64,000 bases of DNA from Massilia sp. Mn16-1_5. GTDB taxonomy: Bacteria; Pseudomonadota; Gammaproteobacteria; Burkholderiales; Burkholderiaceae_D. The translations under genes and the position numbers were made by a program. Every line of letters begins with the position of its first letter. Positions within the stretch are counted from its first letter, which is position 1. The stretch covers positions 186,001-250,000 of the forward strand of contig NZ_PPXQ01000006.1 of assembly GCF_004798585.1 (NCBI RefSeq), given 5' to 3'. Positions 10,232 to 20,688 of this stretch are shown here, in pieces. The notes below the pieces were generated by a model that saw only the letters and a list, made by a program, of their open reading frames with translations, was not told the DNA's origin and searched no databases.

Positions 10232-10260
10232 TTGCGTCGTCATGCCATCCGCGTTATAAT
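10232..10260 (+). promoter_or_regulatory. Promoter of the rpsF-priB-rpsR-rplI operon
   Basis: TTGCGT at 10232-10237 and a perfect TATAAT at 10255-10260 are separated by 17 bases. This leaves a leader of about 65 bases before rpsF. Confidence 0.75.
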
Positions 10261-10334
10261 TGCCGGCTTTCCCTTCCCACACTCGTCTTGACGCCGAGGT
10301 GGGCATTTGTTTAAACGTCCTCAAGGAGTGTTGC

Positions 10335-10721
10335 ATGCGTCATTATGAAATCGTTTTTATCGTCCACCCGGACCAAAGCGAGCAAGTCCCGGCGATGATC
10401 GAGCGTTACAAGACCACGGTGACGAGCCGCGGCGGTAACATCCATCGCGTGGAAGACTGGGGCCGTCGCCAGATGGCTTACCAGATCCAGAAGCTGCCTA
10501 AGGCACACTACATCTGCATGAACATCGAGTGCGACAACGAGACCCTGGTCGAGCTGGAAACCGCATTCAAGTTCAATGATGCCGTGCTGCGTCATCTGAC
10601 CGTGAAGATGAAGAAAGCTGAAACCGCTCCATCGCCAATGATGAAGTCGGTCCAGCGCGAAGACGCAGCCAAGAGCCACCGCGCAGAAGCCCCGGCTGCT
10701 GCCCCGGCCGCCGCTGCCTAA
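10335..10721 (+). CDS. rpsF: 30S ribosomal protein S6
   Basis: S6 binds 16S rRNA in the platform together with S18. Start is at [14 protein letters not shown] with RBS AAGGAG at 10323, giving 128 residues; an upstream in-frame ATG lies in the leader and is not used. The C-terminal tail is Ala/Pro/Glu-rich ([12 protein letters not shown]), a common variable extension in beta-proteobacteria. First gene of the rpsF-priB-rpsR-rplI operon. Confidence 0.97.
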   Translation: MRHYEIVFIVHPDQSEQVPAMIERYKTTVTSRGGNIHRVEDWGRRQMAYQIQKLPKAHYICMNIECDNETLVELETAFKFNDAVLRHLTVKMKKAETAPSPMMKSVQREDAAKSHRAEAPAAAPAAAA

Positions 10722-10751
10722 ATTCTTTTCGCCAGGAATAGTGAATCTGCA

Positions 10752-11045
10752 GTGAACCAGCTTCAAGTCGTCGCGACGATTGCTGAACGCGACGTACTGC
10801 GGTATACCCCCGCCGGCGTGCCGGTTGTCTCGGCAATCCTGATGCACAGTTCGCAGCAGGTCGAGGCAGGGGTGGAGAGACAGGTCCAGTTTGAAATCGC
10901 CGCGTTCGCCGCGGGAGAAATTTCGGGCCGTTTCGCCAGCGCAGAATTGGGCGCCGCGCACCAGTTCACGGGATTTCTGGCCAGGAAGAATCGCAACAGC
11001 AAAGCCCTGGTGTTTCACATCATTGATTTCAGTGCTGCCGCTTAA
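10752..11045 (+). CDS. priB: Primosomal replication protein N (PriB)
   Basis: Single-stranded-DNA-binding OB-fold protein that works with PriA in restarting collapsed replication forks. It is 97 residues, the usual size, with a GTG start at 10752. The SSB-like pattern is visible ([33 protein letters not shown] and [17 protein letters not shown]). Placement between rpsF and rpsR is diagnostic of priB in beta- and gamma-proteobacteria. Confidence 0.95.
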   Translation: MNQLQVVATIAERDVLRYTPAGVPVVSAILMHSSQQVEAGVERQVQFEIAAFAAGEISGRFASAELGAAHQFTGFLARKNRNSKALVFHIIDFSAAA

Positions 11046-11086
11046 ACTACCCAGCGGCCCACCTTTTAGATATACAGGAGCCTCAA

Positions 11087-11377
11087 ATGGCATTCGGTAA
11101 AAAGTTCGACAAAAACAAGGCTAAAGAAAAACTCAAGCGCAAACAGCAGAACCCGCTGTTCAAGCGTAAGAAGTTCTGCCGCTTCACCGCTGCAAACGTG
11201 GAACAGGTCGATTACAAAGACGTCGACACCCTGAAGGACTTCGTCCAGGAAAACGGCAAGATCATGCCAGCACGTCTGACCGGCACCAAGGCGCACTACC
11301 AGCGCCAGGTCGACACCGCGATCAAGCGCGCACGCTACCTCGCGCTGCTGCCGTACACCGACCTGCACAACGCCTAA
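11087..11377 (+). CDS. rpsR: 30S ribosomal protein S18
   Basis: Platform protein that pairs with S6. It is 96 residues, slightly longer than the E. coli protein because of a lysine-rich N-terminus ([19 protein letters not shown]). The core [27 protein letters not shown] and the C-terminal [21 protein letters not shown] are typical. RBS ACAGGAG precedes the ATG. Confidence 0.97.
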   Translation: MAFGKKFDKNKAKEKLKRKQQNPLFKRKKFCRFTAANVEQVDYKDVDTLKDFVQENGKIMPARLTGTKAHYQRQVDTAIKRARYLALLPYTDLHNA

Positions 11378-11413
11378 TCGCGTCGGTCAGTTCAGAACAT
11401 CCTGGAGAAAAAT

Positions 11414-11866
11414 ATGCAAGTTATCCTTTTGGAAAAAGTTGTTAACGTCGGCAACCTGGGCGACGTGGTCAAGGTCAAGGACGGTTACGCACGTAACTTC
11501 CTGATCCCGCAAAAGATGGCCCGCCGTGCAACCCAGGCCGCTGTGGCCGAGTTCGAAGTCAAGCGCGCCGAGCTGGAAAAAGCTGCCGCTGAAAAGCTGG
11601 CTGCTTCGCAAGCCCAAGGCGACAAGCTGAGCGGCATGACCATCACCATCGCACAGAAAGCCGGCGTCGACGGCCGTCTGTTCGGTTCGGTCACCAACTT
11701 CGACATCGCTGAAGCCCTGAGCAAGCAAGGCTTCGCAGTCGAAAAGGCGCAAGTGCGTCTGCCGACCGGTCCTCTGAAGACCACCGGCGAGCACCCGGTT
11801 GCCGTCGCACTGCACACCGACGTCGTCGTGGAAATCACGATCGCTGTCGTGGGCGAAGCTGCCTAA
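11414..11866 (+). CDS. rplI: 50S ribosomal protein L9
   Basis: L9 binds 23S rRNA near the L1 stalk and helps hold reading frame. It is 150 residues. The N-terminal domain [29 protein letters not shown] is canonical, followed by the connecting helix and the C-terminal domain. Last gene of the operon; a terminator follows at about 40 bases. Confidence 0.97.
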   Translation: MQVILLEKVVNVGNLGDVVKVKDGYARNFLIPQKMARRATQAAVAEFEVKRAELEKAAAEKLAASQAQGDKLSGMTITIAQKAGVDGRLFGSVTNFDIAEALSKQGFAVEKAQVRLPTGPLKTTGEHPVAVALHTDVVVEITIAVVGEAA

Positions 11867-11908
11867 GTAAAGCCGCAGCTTACATACAGTAAGCTGTTGT
11901 TTTAAAGA

Positions 11909-11937
11909 AAAAGCCGGGTTATCCCGGCTTTTTTTAT
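11909..11937 (+). terminator. Terminator of the rpsF-rplI operon
   Basis: AAGCCGGG (11911-11918), loop TTAT, CCCGGCTT (11923-11930), then a run of T to 11935. Classical intrinsic terminator. Confidence 0.9.
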
Positions 11938-11981
11938 TTCCGGAAACTCGCCAATTATTTCAGCCGGATGACCGGAAGGGT

Positions 11982-11987
11982 TATAAT
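11982..11987 (+). promoter_or_regulatory. Perfect -10 hexamer (TATAAT) at the dnaB start
   Basis: TATAAT at 11982-11987, with a weak TTCAGC 17 bases upstream at 11959-11964. If used, transcription would start about 11993-11995, at the most likely dnaB initiation codon, so the message could be leaderless. A second reading is chance overlap: GGAAGGG at 11973-11979 could be the RBS of an ATG at 11986. Confidence 0.4.
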
Positions 11988-11994
11988 GCCCGCC

Positions 11995-13380
11995 ATGAAT
12001 ACCCCCGCAGATCCGCAAATCGAATCGCTGCGCATTCCCCCGCATTCCATCGAAGCAGAACAGTCCGTCATCGGCGGCCTCCTGCGCGACAATGCGGCCT
12101 GGGACCGTATTGCCGACTTCATGCACGCGGACGACTTTTATCGCTACGACCACCGCATCATCTTCGAACAGATGGTGCGCCTGATTAACAGCGGCAAGCC
12201 GGCCGACGTGATCACGGTCTACGAGGCCATGGTCTCGCTCGGCAAGGCCGAGGACGTGGGCGGCCTGCAATACCTGAACGCGATGGCGCAGAACACGCCG
12301 TCGGCCGCCAACATCCGCCGCTACGCCGAGATCGTGCGCGACCGCGGCGTGCTGCGCAAACTCATCACCGTCGCCGACGAAATCTCGGGCAACGCGTTCA
12401 ATCCGCAAGGCAAGGAAGTCAAGCAGATGCTTGACGAAGCCGAATCCAAGATCTTCGCCATCGCCGAGCAGGGCGCACGTGGCGCCCAGGGCTGGACCGC
12501 GGTGCAGCCGCTGCTGACCCAGGTCGTCGAGCGCATCGACGAACTGTATTCGCGCGAAAACCAGGGCGAGATCACCGGCGTGCCGACCGGCTTCATCGAC
12601 CTCGACAAGATGACCTCCGGCCTGCAGCCGGGCGACCTGGTCATCGTCGCCGGCCGTCCGTCGATGGGCAAGACTGCGTTCTCCGTCAACATCGGCGAGA
12701 ACGTCGCCATCGAAGCCGGCTTGCCGGTCGCCGTGTTCTCGATGGAGATGGGCGGCGCCCAGCTCGCCATGCGTATGCTCGGTTCGGTCGGCCAGCTCGA
12801 CCAGCACCGCCTGCGTACCGGCCGCCTGAACGACGAGGACTGGCCGCGCCTGACGCACGCGATCCAGAAGATGAATGACGCCCAGCTCTACATCGACGAG
12901 ACGCCGGCGCTGAACCCGATCGAGATGCGCGCACGCGCGCGCCGCCTGGCCCGCCAATGTGGCAAGCTCGGCCTGATCATCGTCGACTACCTGCAGCTGA
13001 TGCAGGGCAGCCAGCCGGGCGACAACCGCGCTTCCGAGATTTCCGAAATCTCGCGTTCGCTGAAGGGCCTGGCGAAGGAACTGCATTGCCCCGTCATCGC
13101 ACTGTCGCAGCTGAACCGCTCCCTGGAACAGCGCCCGAACAAGCGTCCCGTGATGTCCGACTTGCGCGAATCGGGCGCAATCGAGCAGGATGCGGACGTG
13201 ATCATCTTCCTGTATCGCGACGAGGTCTACAACCCCGACTCGCCCGATAAAGGCACTGCCGAGATCATTATCGGCAAGCAGCGTAACGGTCCGATCGGCG
13301 CAATCCGCCTGACCTGGATCGGCCAGTACACCAAGTTTGGCAACTACAGCGGTAACCTCGCCATCTACCAGGGCGATTAA
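11995..13380 (+). CDS. dnaB: Replicative DNA helicase DnaB
   Basis: Hexameric 5'-3' helicase at the replication fork. With the start at MNTPADPQIESLRIPPHSIEAEQSV it has 461 residues. Other in-frame ATGs are at 11986 and 11968. The N-terminal DnaG-interacting domain covers about 15-120. The RecA-like domain has Walker A GRPSMGKTAF at about 219-228, the Walker B region LGLIIVDYLQLMQG, and the DnaB motif LSQLNRSLEQR. No intein is present. The upstream hairpin terminates the ribosomal operon, so dnaB needs its own promoter. Confidence 0.96.
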   Translation: MNTPADPQIESLRIPPHSIEAEQSVIGGLLRDNAAWDRIADFMHADDFYRYDHRIIFEQMVRLINSGKPADVITVYEAMVSLGKAEDVGGLQYLNAMAQNTPSAANIRRYAEIVRDRGVLRKLITVADEISGNAFNPQGKEVKQMLDEAESKIFAIAEQGARGAQGWTAVQPLLTQVVERIDELYSRENQGEITGVPTGFIDLDKMTSGLQPGDLVIVAGRPSMGKTAFSVNIGENVAIEAGLPVAVFSMEMGGAQLAMRMLGSVGQLDQHRLRTGRLNDEDWPRLTHAIQKMNDAQLYIDETPALNPIEMRARARRLARQCGKLGLIIVDYLQLMQGSQPGDNRASEISEISRSLKGLAKELHCPVIALSQLNRSLEQRPNKRPVMSDLRESGAIEQDADVIIFLYRDEVYNPDSPDKGTAEIIIGKQRNGPIGAIRLTWIGQYTKFGNYSGNLAIYQGD

Positions 13381-13458
13381 GCCGATATTGTGCCGCAGTC
13401 GGACAGCCAGTCCGCCGCGCACCTTCGCAGTCCCAAGAGTTTTATCACGGAGAAATTA

Positions 13459-14085
13459 ATGTTTGGACGCCTGATGCCCACCGAGGGCAAGTTTTTTGAT
13501 TTGTTTAACCAGCACGCTGCGCTGTGCGTGAAGGGTGCGCACGAGATGGTCGGCCTGATGACCAACTTCGACGACCTGGAAAACCGCACGCACGCCGTCG
13601 AGAGCATCGAAAAGCAGGCGGACAAAGTCACCTACGCCACCGTCGACCTCCTGCACAAGACCTTCATCACCCCGATCGACCGCGACGACATCCACAAGCT
13701 GATCACGCGCATGGATGACATCCTCGACATGATGGAAGACGCGGCCCAGACCATCTCCCTGTACGACCTGCACGCCGTGACGCCGGAAGCCAAGCGCCTG
13801 GCCGAACTGTGCCTGGCCTGCTGCGAGAAGGTGCAATCGGCCGTCGGACTGCTGCACGACATGGGCAACGCCCAGAAGATCGTCGCCATCTGCGAAGAGA
13901 TCGACCGCCTGGAATCGGACGCCGACCACGTGATGCGCGCCGCGATGTCGAAACTGTTCCGCGACGAGCCGGACGTGCGCAACCTGATCAAGATGAAGGC
14001 GATCTACGAGATCCTCGAGACCGTCACCGACCGCTGCGAAGACGTGGCGAACATCATCGAAGGCATCATCGTCGAGAACGCGTAA
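13459..14085 (+). CDS. DUF47 family PhoU-like protein (PiT accessory)
   Basis: Cytoplasmic helical-bundle protein of the DUF47/PhoU-like group. It is 208 residues from MFGRLMPTEGKFFDLF, with an ACGGAGAAATTA RBS. The open frame extends 23 codons upstream without an RBS. The protein is rich in ExxxD-type metal-binding patterns (ESIEKQADKVT, EIDRLESDADHVM, EILETVTDRCEDVANIIEGII). It lies 22 bases before a PiT phosphate transporter, and such pairs are known: the DUF47 partner is thought to regulate transport. Confidence 0.9.
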   Translation: MFGRLMPTEGKFFDLFNQHAALCVKGAHEMVGLMTNFDDLENRTHAVESIEKQADKVTYATVDLLHKTFITPIDRDDIHKLITRMDDILDMMEDAAQTISLYDLHAVTPEAKRLAELCLACCEKVQSAVGLLHDMGNAQKIVAICEEIDRLESDADHVMRAAMSKLFRDEPDVRNLIKMKAIYEILETVTDRCEDVANIIEGIIVENA

Positions 14086-14107
14086 GTTTCCTAGAATAAA
14101 AATAATT

Positions 14108-15118
<1,011 letters not shown>

Positions 15119-15133
15119 GACTCCTTGCTCTAC

Positions 15134-15163
15134 AAAAAGCCCGGCAGCGCTGGGCTTTTTTTT
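15134..15163 (+). terminator. Terminator after the DUF47-pit pair
   Basis: AAAGCCC and GGGCTTT arms around a 9-base loop (GGCAGCGCT), followed by eight T residues (15156-15163). The longest frame of the next gene begins inside this element, which argues for its later start at 15245. Confidence 0.85.
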
Positions 15164-15244
15164 GCGCCCATGCAGCGCGCATGCGCCGGCGTTGGCGGCG
15201 CCGCATGTCATACTTGGCTTCAAGGCTGCCTGACTGGAGCGTGG

Positions 15245-17953
15245 ATGGACTTGCATTTTGACAAGGTAATGCCGTCATCAGGCTGGACCCGGGTCTTCGG
15301 CCGGCTACGGCCCTTCCTGGATTTCATGCGCGAGCGATGGTCCCTGCTGCTGGTCTGGCCGGCGCTCTCGGTCGCTGCGCTCGCCGTGCTGTGGAGCTAT
15401 GTCCTGCACGACCTGCGCCATGTGGAACAGGATCGCAAGGCCGAGTTGAACCAGCAGGCCGATGCCTACGCGCGCAGCCTCGTCATCCGCACGAGCCGCT
15501 CGATCGCCGACACCGACCGGCTGTTACTGTTGTTGCGCCACGACTGGGCCACGTCGGGCAAGCGCATCAGCCTCGAAGGCACACTCGAGGCCGGCATTTT
15601 CTCCAGGCAATACATCTCCGCTGTCGTGATCCTCGACCGCAACGGGATCGTCACCACCGGCACCCACCCCGACGCCGTAGGCCGCTACCTGGGTGACCGG
15701 GCCTATTTCACCGAGCACCAGCAGGGCAGCGCCGATCGCCTGTACCTGAGCGGTCCGATCGACGGCCAATTGTCGAACCGGGAAGTGATCGCGTTTTCGC
15801 GCCGGCTTGCAAGCTCCGACGGGCAGTTCGCGGGCATCGTGATGGTGTCGGTCGCGCCATCCTTTTTCACCCAGCACTACGCAGAACCCATCCTCCGTGA
15901 ACACGGTTTTGTCGGCATCGTGCGCACCGACGGGGTCCTGATGGCCGGACGCACCGGCGCGCGCGTGCACAGTTACCGCACGCCCTTCCTGCTCGAGCCA
16001 GTAACCGGGGACGCCGCGGCCGGCGTCGCCCGTCTCGAGGGCAGGCGCTGGTTTGCCGACGGGCGCACGCGCATCGCAGGCTGGCAGCCCTTCCCGGAAC
16101 TCGGGCTGGTCGGCATCGTCGGCGTCGACGAGTACACGGCGATGGCACCCTACCGTGCGCACAGGGGCGAGGCCCTGGCCGGCGCCTGGTGGAACACGGC
16201 ATGGCTGCTGCTGGCGGCGATGCTGGCCACCAGCTTCTATGTGCATGCGAAGTGGAAACGTCATCAGATCGAAACCATCCGCTCGACCTACCGCCTGGCC
16301 ACCGAGGACGCGGGAGAAGGCTTTTTCATCAATCGGCCGCTGCGCGACGCCCAGGGCGTGGTGCGCGATTTCGAGATCGTCGATTGCAACCAGTACGGGG
16401 CCGACATGTTCGGCAAGCAGCCCCGGGAACTGATCGGGCACCGGCTTTCCGAATTCTACCGGGGCGAGCTGTTTCGCCTGGCGTGCGCGCGCCTGTGCCA
16501 CGCCCTGGAGACCGGCCTGTATGACCGTGAGCTCCCCGTCACGCCGTCCGACGGCCAACTGCTCAAAGCCCGATGGATTCGCTACAAGGCGGTGCGCGCC
16601 GGTGGCGACCTCGCCGTCACGATCCGCGATATCAGCGAGAGCAAGGCCCACGTCACCGAGCTCGAGCGACGCAGCACGACCGACGAGCTGACAGGTTTGC
16701 CGAACCGTTACTGGATCCAGCAATACCTGCCAAAGGCCATCGGCCAGGCGCGCAGCGGCGCGCACGGCCTTGCCGTGCTGTTCATCGACCTGGATGGCTT
16801 CAAGACCGTCAACGACGCGCTCGGCCACGCGGCAGGCGACGAGCTGCTGCGCACCGTCGCCAAGCGGCTGAGCATCGCTGTGCGCCCGCACGATCACGTC
16901 GTGCGCCTTGGCGGCGATGAATTCGTGGTCGTGCTGGACCGGGTAGCCGGGGCCGCCGATTGCGAGCACGTCGCCGGCCGCCTGCTTGCTTCCTTCGACG
17001 ACGGATTTCACTTGCACCATGCCAATCACGTGCTGGGTGCGTCGATCGGGATCAGCCTGTTTCCCGAGCATGGCGAGGATGCGGAGACGCTGCTCAAGCA
17101 TGCGGACATCGCGATGTACTCCGTCAAGACGGAAGGCAAGGGCAGTTTCCGCTTTTTCGAAACGCGCTTGTTCGAGGAAATCCGCGCCCGCCTCGAGACC
17201 GAACTCGAATTGCGTAGCGCCCTCGACCAGCACCAGTTCATCGTGCATTACCAGCCGCGCGTGGATTTGGTCGCCGGCACGGCGTCGAGCATGGAGGCGC
17301 TGGTGCGCTGGGACCGCCCGGGCCAGGGCTTGACCGGGCCGGACCGCTTCATCCAACTGGCCGAGGATACCGGCCTGATCGTGCCGCTGGGCGAACAGGT
17401 ACTCGACAGCGTGTGCCGCCAGCTGGCCGAATGGCAGCGCGACGGCGTGGCGCCGGTGCCGGTGTCGGTCAATGTCTCGCCACGCCAGTTCGGCCAGTCC
17501 GACATGCTGGCGGTGTTCCGGAGCGCGACGGAACGTCACGGCGTCGATCCGCGCCTGCTGGAAATCGAGGTCACGGAATCGTCGATGATGCAGAACGGAC
17601 TCGGGGAAGCGGCCGTGTTTCGTCAACTGCGCGCCTTGGGGATCAAGCTGTGCATCGACGACTTCGGCACCGGCTATTCCTCCTTGTCTCAGCTCCAGAA
17701 ACTGCGTTTCGACGTGCTCAAGATCGACCGCGCTTTCGTACTGCGCATCGAACATCCGGAAGGCGGCACCCTGATCGCCTCGATGATCGCGATGGCACAT
17801 GCCCTCGGCATGCGGGTCGTGGCCGAGGGTGTCGAGAACCAGCGGCAGATGCAGCTGCTCAGGACGCTTGGCTGTGACGAAGGGCAGGGTTACTACTTTT
17901 CGCGCCCGCTGGCGCCAGCCGAATTGCAGCGGGCGGCGGCGCCGGCGCGGTAA
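15245..17953 (+). CDS. Membrane-bound GGDEF-EAL protein with periplasmic sensor domain
   Basis: Predicted cyclic di-GMP metabolism enzyme, 902 residues from MDLHFDKVMPSSGW. TM1 is at about 32-53. A periplasmic Cache/PDC-like domain follows (RQYISAVVILDRNGIVTTG, GDRAYFTEHQ), then TM2 at about 315-338. A PAS-like region covers about 345-475. The GGDEF domain is intact at 556-560, with an RxxD inhibitory I-site (RPHD) five residues before it. The EAL domain has Glu684 in EALVRW and keeps the other key residues (VNVSPRQF, EIEVTES, DDFGTGYSS, LKIDRAFV, VAEGVE). Both halves therefore look catalytically competent; which activity dominates cannot be told. Longer in-frame starts overlap the upstream terminator. 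Confidence 0.93.
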   Translation: MDLHFDKVMPSSGWTRVFGRLRPFLDFMRERWSLLLVWPALSVAALAVLWSYVLHDLRHVEQDRKAELNQQADAYARSLVIRTSRSIADTDRLLLLLRHDWATSGKRISLEGTLEAGIFSRQYISAVVILDRNGIVTTGTHPDAVGRYLGDRAYFTEHQQGSADRLYLSGPIDGQLSNREVIAFSRRLASSDGQFAGIVMVSVAPSFFTQHYAEPILREHGFVGIVRTDGVLMAGRTGARVHSYRTPFLLEPVTGDAAAGVARLEGRRWFADGRTRIAGWQPFPELGLVGIVGVDEYTAMAPYRAHRGEALAGAWWNTAWLLLAAMLATSFYVHAKWKRHQIETIRSTYRLATEDAGEGFFINRPLRDAQGVVRDFEIVDCNQYGADMFGKQPRELIGHRLSEFYRGELFRLACARLCHALETGLYDRELPVTPSDGQLLKARWIRYKAVRAGGDLAVTIRDISESKAHVTELERRSTTDELTGLPNRYWIQQYLPKAIGQARSGAHGLAVLFIDLDGFKTVNDALGHAAGDELLRTVAKRLSIAVRPHDHVVRLGGDEFVVVLDRVAGAADCEHVAGRLLASFDDGFHLHHANHVLGASIGISLFPEHGEDAETLLKHADIAMYSVKTEGKGSFRFFETRLFEEIRARLETELELRSALDQHQFIVHYQPRVDLVAGTASSMEALVRWDRPGQGLTGPDRFIQLAEDTGLIVPLGEQVLDSVCRQLAEWQRDGVAPVPVSVNVSPRQFGQSDMLAVFRSATERHGVDPRLLEIEVTESSMMQNGLGEAAVFRQLRALGIKLCIDDFGTGYSSLSQLQKLRFDVLKIDRAFVLRIEHPEGGTLIASMIAMAHALGMRVVAEGVENQRQMQLLRTLGCDEGQGYYFSRPLAPAELQRAAAPAR

Positions 17954-17994
17954 GTCATTGGCGCCACGGCCGCTGCGCGCGCCGGTACCGGCGT

Positions 17995-18030
17995 AAAAAA
18001 ACCTGCGGACCTTGCGGTGCGCAGGTTTTC
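17995..18030. terminator. Bidirectional terminator between the GGDEF-EAL gene and phoH-like gene
   Basis: AAAACCTGCG (17998-18007) pairs with CGCAGGTTTT (18020-18029). The 12-base interval holds a further ACC/GGT pairing. A and T runs flank both sides of the stem, fitting two convergent genes. Confidence 0.8.
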
Positions 18031-18046
18031 GGTAAAGCGAAAATGC

Positions 18047-19828
18047 TTACAGCACGTCGCTCGCGTGATCCGCCAGGCGCGACCGCTCGCCGCGCGCCAG
18101 CGTCACGTGGCCGCTATGCGACCAGCCTTTGAAGCGGTCGACCACATAGGTCAGGCCGCTCGAGCCCTCGGTGAGGTAAGGCGTGTCGATCTGCGCGATA
18201 TTGCCCAGGCACAGGATCTTGGTGCCCGGACCGGCGCGCGTGACCAGGGTCTTCATCTGCTTCGGCGTCAGGTTCTGCGCCTCGTCGATGATCAGGAACT
18301 TGTTCACGAAAGTACGGCCGCGCATGAAGTTGAGCGACTTGATCTTGATGCGCGAACGGATCAGGTCCTGGGTCGCGGCGCGGCCCCAGTCGCCGGCGTC
18401 GGAATCGGACTTGTTCAGCACTTCCAGGTTGTCGTCGAAGGCGCCCATCCACGGCGACATCTTTTCTTCCTCGGTACCCGGCAGGAAGCCGATGTCCTCG
18501 CCGACCGGCACCGTCACGCGGGTGACGATGATCTCGTTATAGACCTTGGTTTCCAGCACCTGCGCCAGGCCGGCGGCCAGGGCCAGCAGGGTCTTGCCGG
18601 TACCGGCCTGGCCGAGCAGGGTGACGAAGTCGCACTCCGGATTCATCAGGAGGTTCAGCGCGAAGTTCTGCTCGCGGTTGCGCGCGGTGATGCCCCAGAC
18701 GCTGTTCTTCGAGTGGCTGAAGTCGCGCAGCACTTGCAACACCGCGGTCTTGCCGTTGATGTCCTTGACCTGGGCGTAGAACGGGGTTTCGCCGGGGCCG
18801 GTCGGCTCCAGGTAGACGAACTGGTTCGTCAGCAGGCTCGGAATGAAGGGGCCGTTGACGCGGTAGAAGGTCGTCGAGCCGCCATTCTTGTTTTCCTGCC
18901 AGGATTCCACGTTCTTGCCGTGCTTGTCCCAGAAATCGTCAGGCAGCTGGACGATGCCCGAGTACAGCAGGTCGGTGTCTTCCAGCACGTGGTCGTTGAA
19001 GTAATCCTCGGCCGGCAGGCCCAGCGCGCGCGCCTTGATGCGCATGTTGATGTCCTTCGACACCAGCACGATGGCGCGGTCCGGCTGCTCGGCGGCGAGT
19101 GCCTTGACGACGCCCAGGATCTGGTTGTCGGCTTTCCCGACCGGCAGGCCTTCCGGCAGCAGGGGGCCGTTCTGCAGCCTGGTCTGGAAGAACAGGCGGC
19201 CCTTCGCATCCTTGTTGCCGAGCTTGGCCAGCTCGATGCCGGCCTCGATGGCATCGTCGTCGATGTTGGCGATCAGGGCGTCCAGGGTGCGCGACACCTG
19301 GCGCGCGTTACGCGCGACTTCCGACATGCCTTTCTTGTGGTCGTCGAGTTCCTCGAGCGTCATCATCGGCAGGTAGACGTCGTGTTCCTCGAAGCGGAAC
19401 AGGCAAGTCGGGTCGTGCATCAGGACGTTGGTGTCGAGCACGAAGACCTTGGTACGGCCGGACTTGTCGGCGCGGCGGCTGGTCGAGGACTTGACGTTGA
19501 CTTCGACCGGCTTGTGCTTGGCCGGATGCGGCTCGGCGATATCGGTTTCCTTGAGCTTGGCAACGGTGCCCGTTTCGGCGCGCGCCGGCCAGGTTTGCGT
19601 TTCGCCTTTCGGCGCAGGCACCGCGGCCAGGGGCGCGGCCTTGCCCTTGCGGGCGCGGGTGGACTTGGCGGCGGGGACTGCCTTGCCGCTGATCAGGTCT
19701 TCGACGGGGTCGGCTTCAACCGGCGCTGCGGCGACCACGCGCACGGGAGATTTGCCGGGTTGGGCTTTGGGGTATTCGTTTACCGGCAGCAGGGTGGCCG
19801 GCTTGGTAGGGATTTTGGGTAGTGGCAT
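18047..19828 (-). CDS. PIN domain-PhoH family ATPase (PhoH2-like)
   Basis: Fusion of a PIN-type RNase domain and a PhoH ATPase domain, as in PhoH2 proteins reported to unwind and cleave RNA. It is 593 residues with the start at MPLPKIPTKP; 26 extra codons upstream lack support. The N-terminal 120 residues are Ala/Pro/Lys-rich and probably disordered. The PIN domain begins at KVFVLDTNVLMHDP (first acidic residue Asp132). The ATPase P-loop GQAGTGKTLL is near 405-414, with Lys412, and Walker B is FLIIDEAQNLTPKQMK. No antitoxin-like gene lies upstream, so this is the stand-alone form. Confidence 0.92.
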   Translation of the reverse strand: MPLPKIPTKPATLLPVNEYPKAQPGKSPVRVVAAAPVEADPVEDLISGKAVPAAKSTRARKGKAAPLAAVPAPKGETQTWPARAETGTVAKLKETDIAEPHPAKHKPVEVNVKSSTSRRADKSGRTKVFVLDTNVLMHDPTCLFRFEEHDVYLPMMTLEELDDHKKGMSEVARNARQVSRTLDALIANIDDDAIEAGIELAKLGNKDAKGRLFFQTRLQNGPLLPEGLPVGKADNQILGVVKALAAEQPDRAIVLVSKDINMRIKARALGLPAEDYFNDHVLEDTDLLYSGIVQLPDDFWDKHGKNVESWQENKNGGSTTFYRVNGPFIPSLLTNQFVYLEPTGPGETPFYAQVKDINGKTAVLQVLRDFSHSKNSVWGITARNREQNFALNLLMNPECDFVTLLGQAGTGKTLLALAAGLAQVLETKVYNEIIVTRVTVPVGEDIGFLPGTEEEKMSPWMGAFDDNLEVLNKSDSDAGDWGRAATQDLIRSRIKIKSLNFMRGRTFVNKFLIIDEAQNLTPKQMKTLVTRAGPGTKILCLGNIAQIDTPYLTEGSSGLTYVVDRFKGWSHSGHVTLARGERSRLADHASDVL

Positions 19829-20043
19829 CAGGTTCTCAATATGAAAAAGTGGAGGACGCCATGCGCCGGCGTGTCGGGGACAGGCCGGCGGGCGAGTTAG
19901 ATGCAACTTGGAAATACAGCGAGGCGCGGGCCAGTACCGAAGGGCGGCGTGGCAGGCAGCCGGATGGGAATGATGCTCTGTTAAAGCGTTGACTCAAAAT
20001 GAAGGGGTTCGTCCAGCAAAGTTATCAACTGGAGCTCAGCTGT

Positions 20044-20559
20044 TCAAGGCTGGCTCTTCACAAATTCCAGCACTTCATCGACGTGATCGTTGACCTTCAC
20101 GCCACGCCATTCTTTCACCAATCGGCCGGAAGCGTCAACGACAAACGTACTGCGCTCGACCCCCCTGACTTGCTTGCCGTACATCATCTTATTCTTCATC
20201 ACGCCAAACTGGTTGCACACCAGTTCTTCGGGGTCGGAGATCAGTTCGAAAGGCAGGCCGAGCTTGGATTTGAAGCCTTCGTGCGAGCGCAGCGAATCGC
20301 GGCTGATGCCGTAGACTTCGGCGCCGGCGGCCAGGAATTCGTCGTGTTTGTCGCGGAAGGCCATGCTCTCGGTCGTGCAGCCCGGCGTATTGTCCTTCGG
20401 GTAGAAGTACAGCACCGTGTATTTGGCCGGACGTCCGCCGAGCTGGAAGGTCTGGTCGCCGGTCATGGCGGCGGAAAAATTCTCTACGGATGCTGCGCTG
20501 GTGCTGACGGCCACGGGATTCTCCTGGACAGGTAACGGGGCAGGATCGGTCTGAGCCAT
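20044..20559 (-). CDS. bcp: Thiol peroxidase, bacterioferritin comigratory protein (peroxiredoxin Q)
   Basis: Reduces hydrogen peroxide and organic hydroperoxides. It is 171 residues, with an N-terminal extension of about 20 residues over the E. coli protein. The peroxidatic Cys61 lies in YFYPKDNTPGCTTE. The usual resolving cysteine five residues on is absent (ESMAF instead), and the only other cysteine is in ELVCNQFGV, so resolution may be by that residue or by an external thiol. Transcribed after the Mth938-like gene but 129 bases away. Confidence 0.93.
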   Translation of the reverse strand: MAQTDPAPLPVQENPVAVSTSAASVENFSAAMTGDQTFQLGGRPAKYTVLYFYPKDNTPGCTTESMAFRDKHDEFLAAGAEVYGISRDSLRSHEGFKSKLGLPFELISDPEELVCNQFGVMKNKMMYGKQVRGVERSTFVVDASGRLVKEWRGVKVNDHVDEVLEFVKSQP

Positions 20560-20688
20560 CCTGCATCCCTCTCATCATAATCGGCCATGCATTCGGATGC
20601 CAGCCTGGCATGCCGATATGTCAATAGCCGCTTCAATATGGAGACGAAAGGCTACCATTCAATAGAGCAACTATCAGCGTGCGCCGTG

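Noticed and set aside
18017..19822. 601-codon plus-strand frame opposite the PIN-PhoH gene
   Set aside because: Antisense shadow; the minus-strand product has clear PIN and P-loop motifs.
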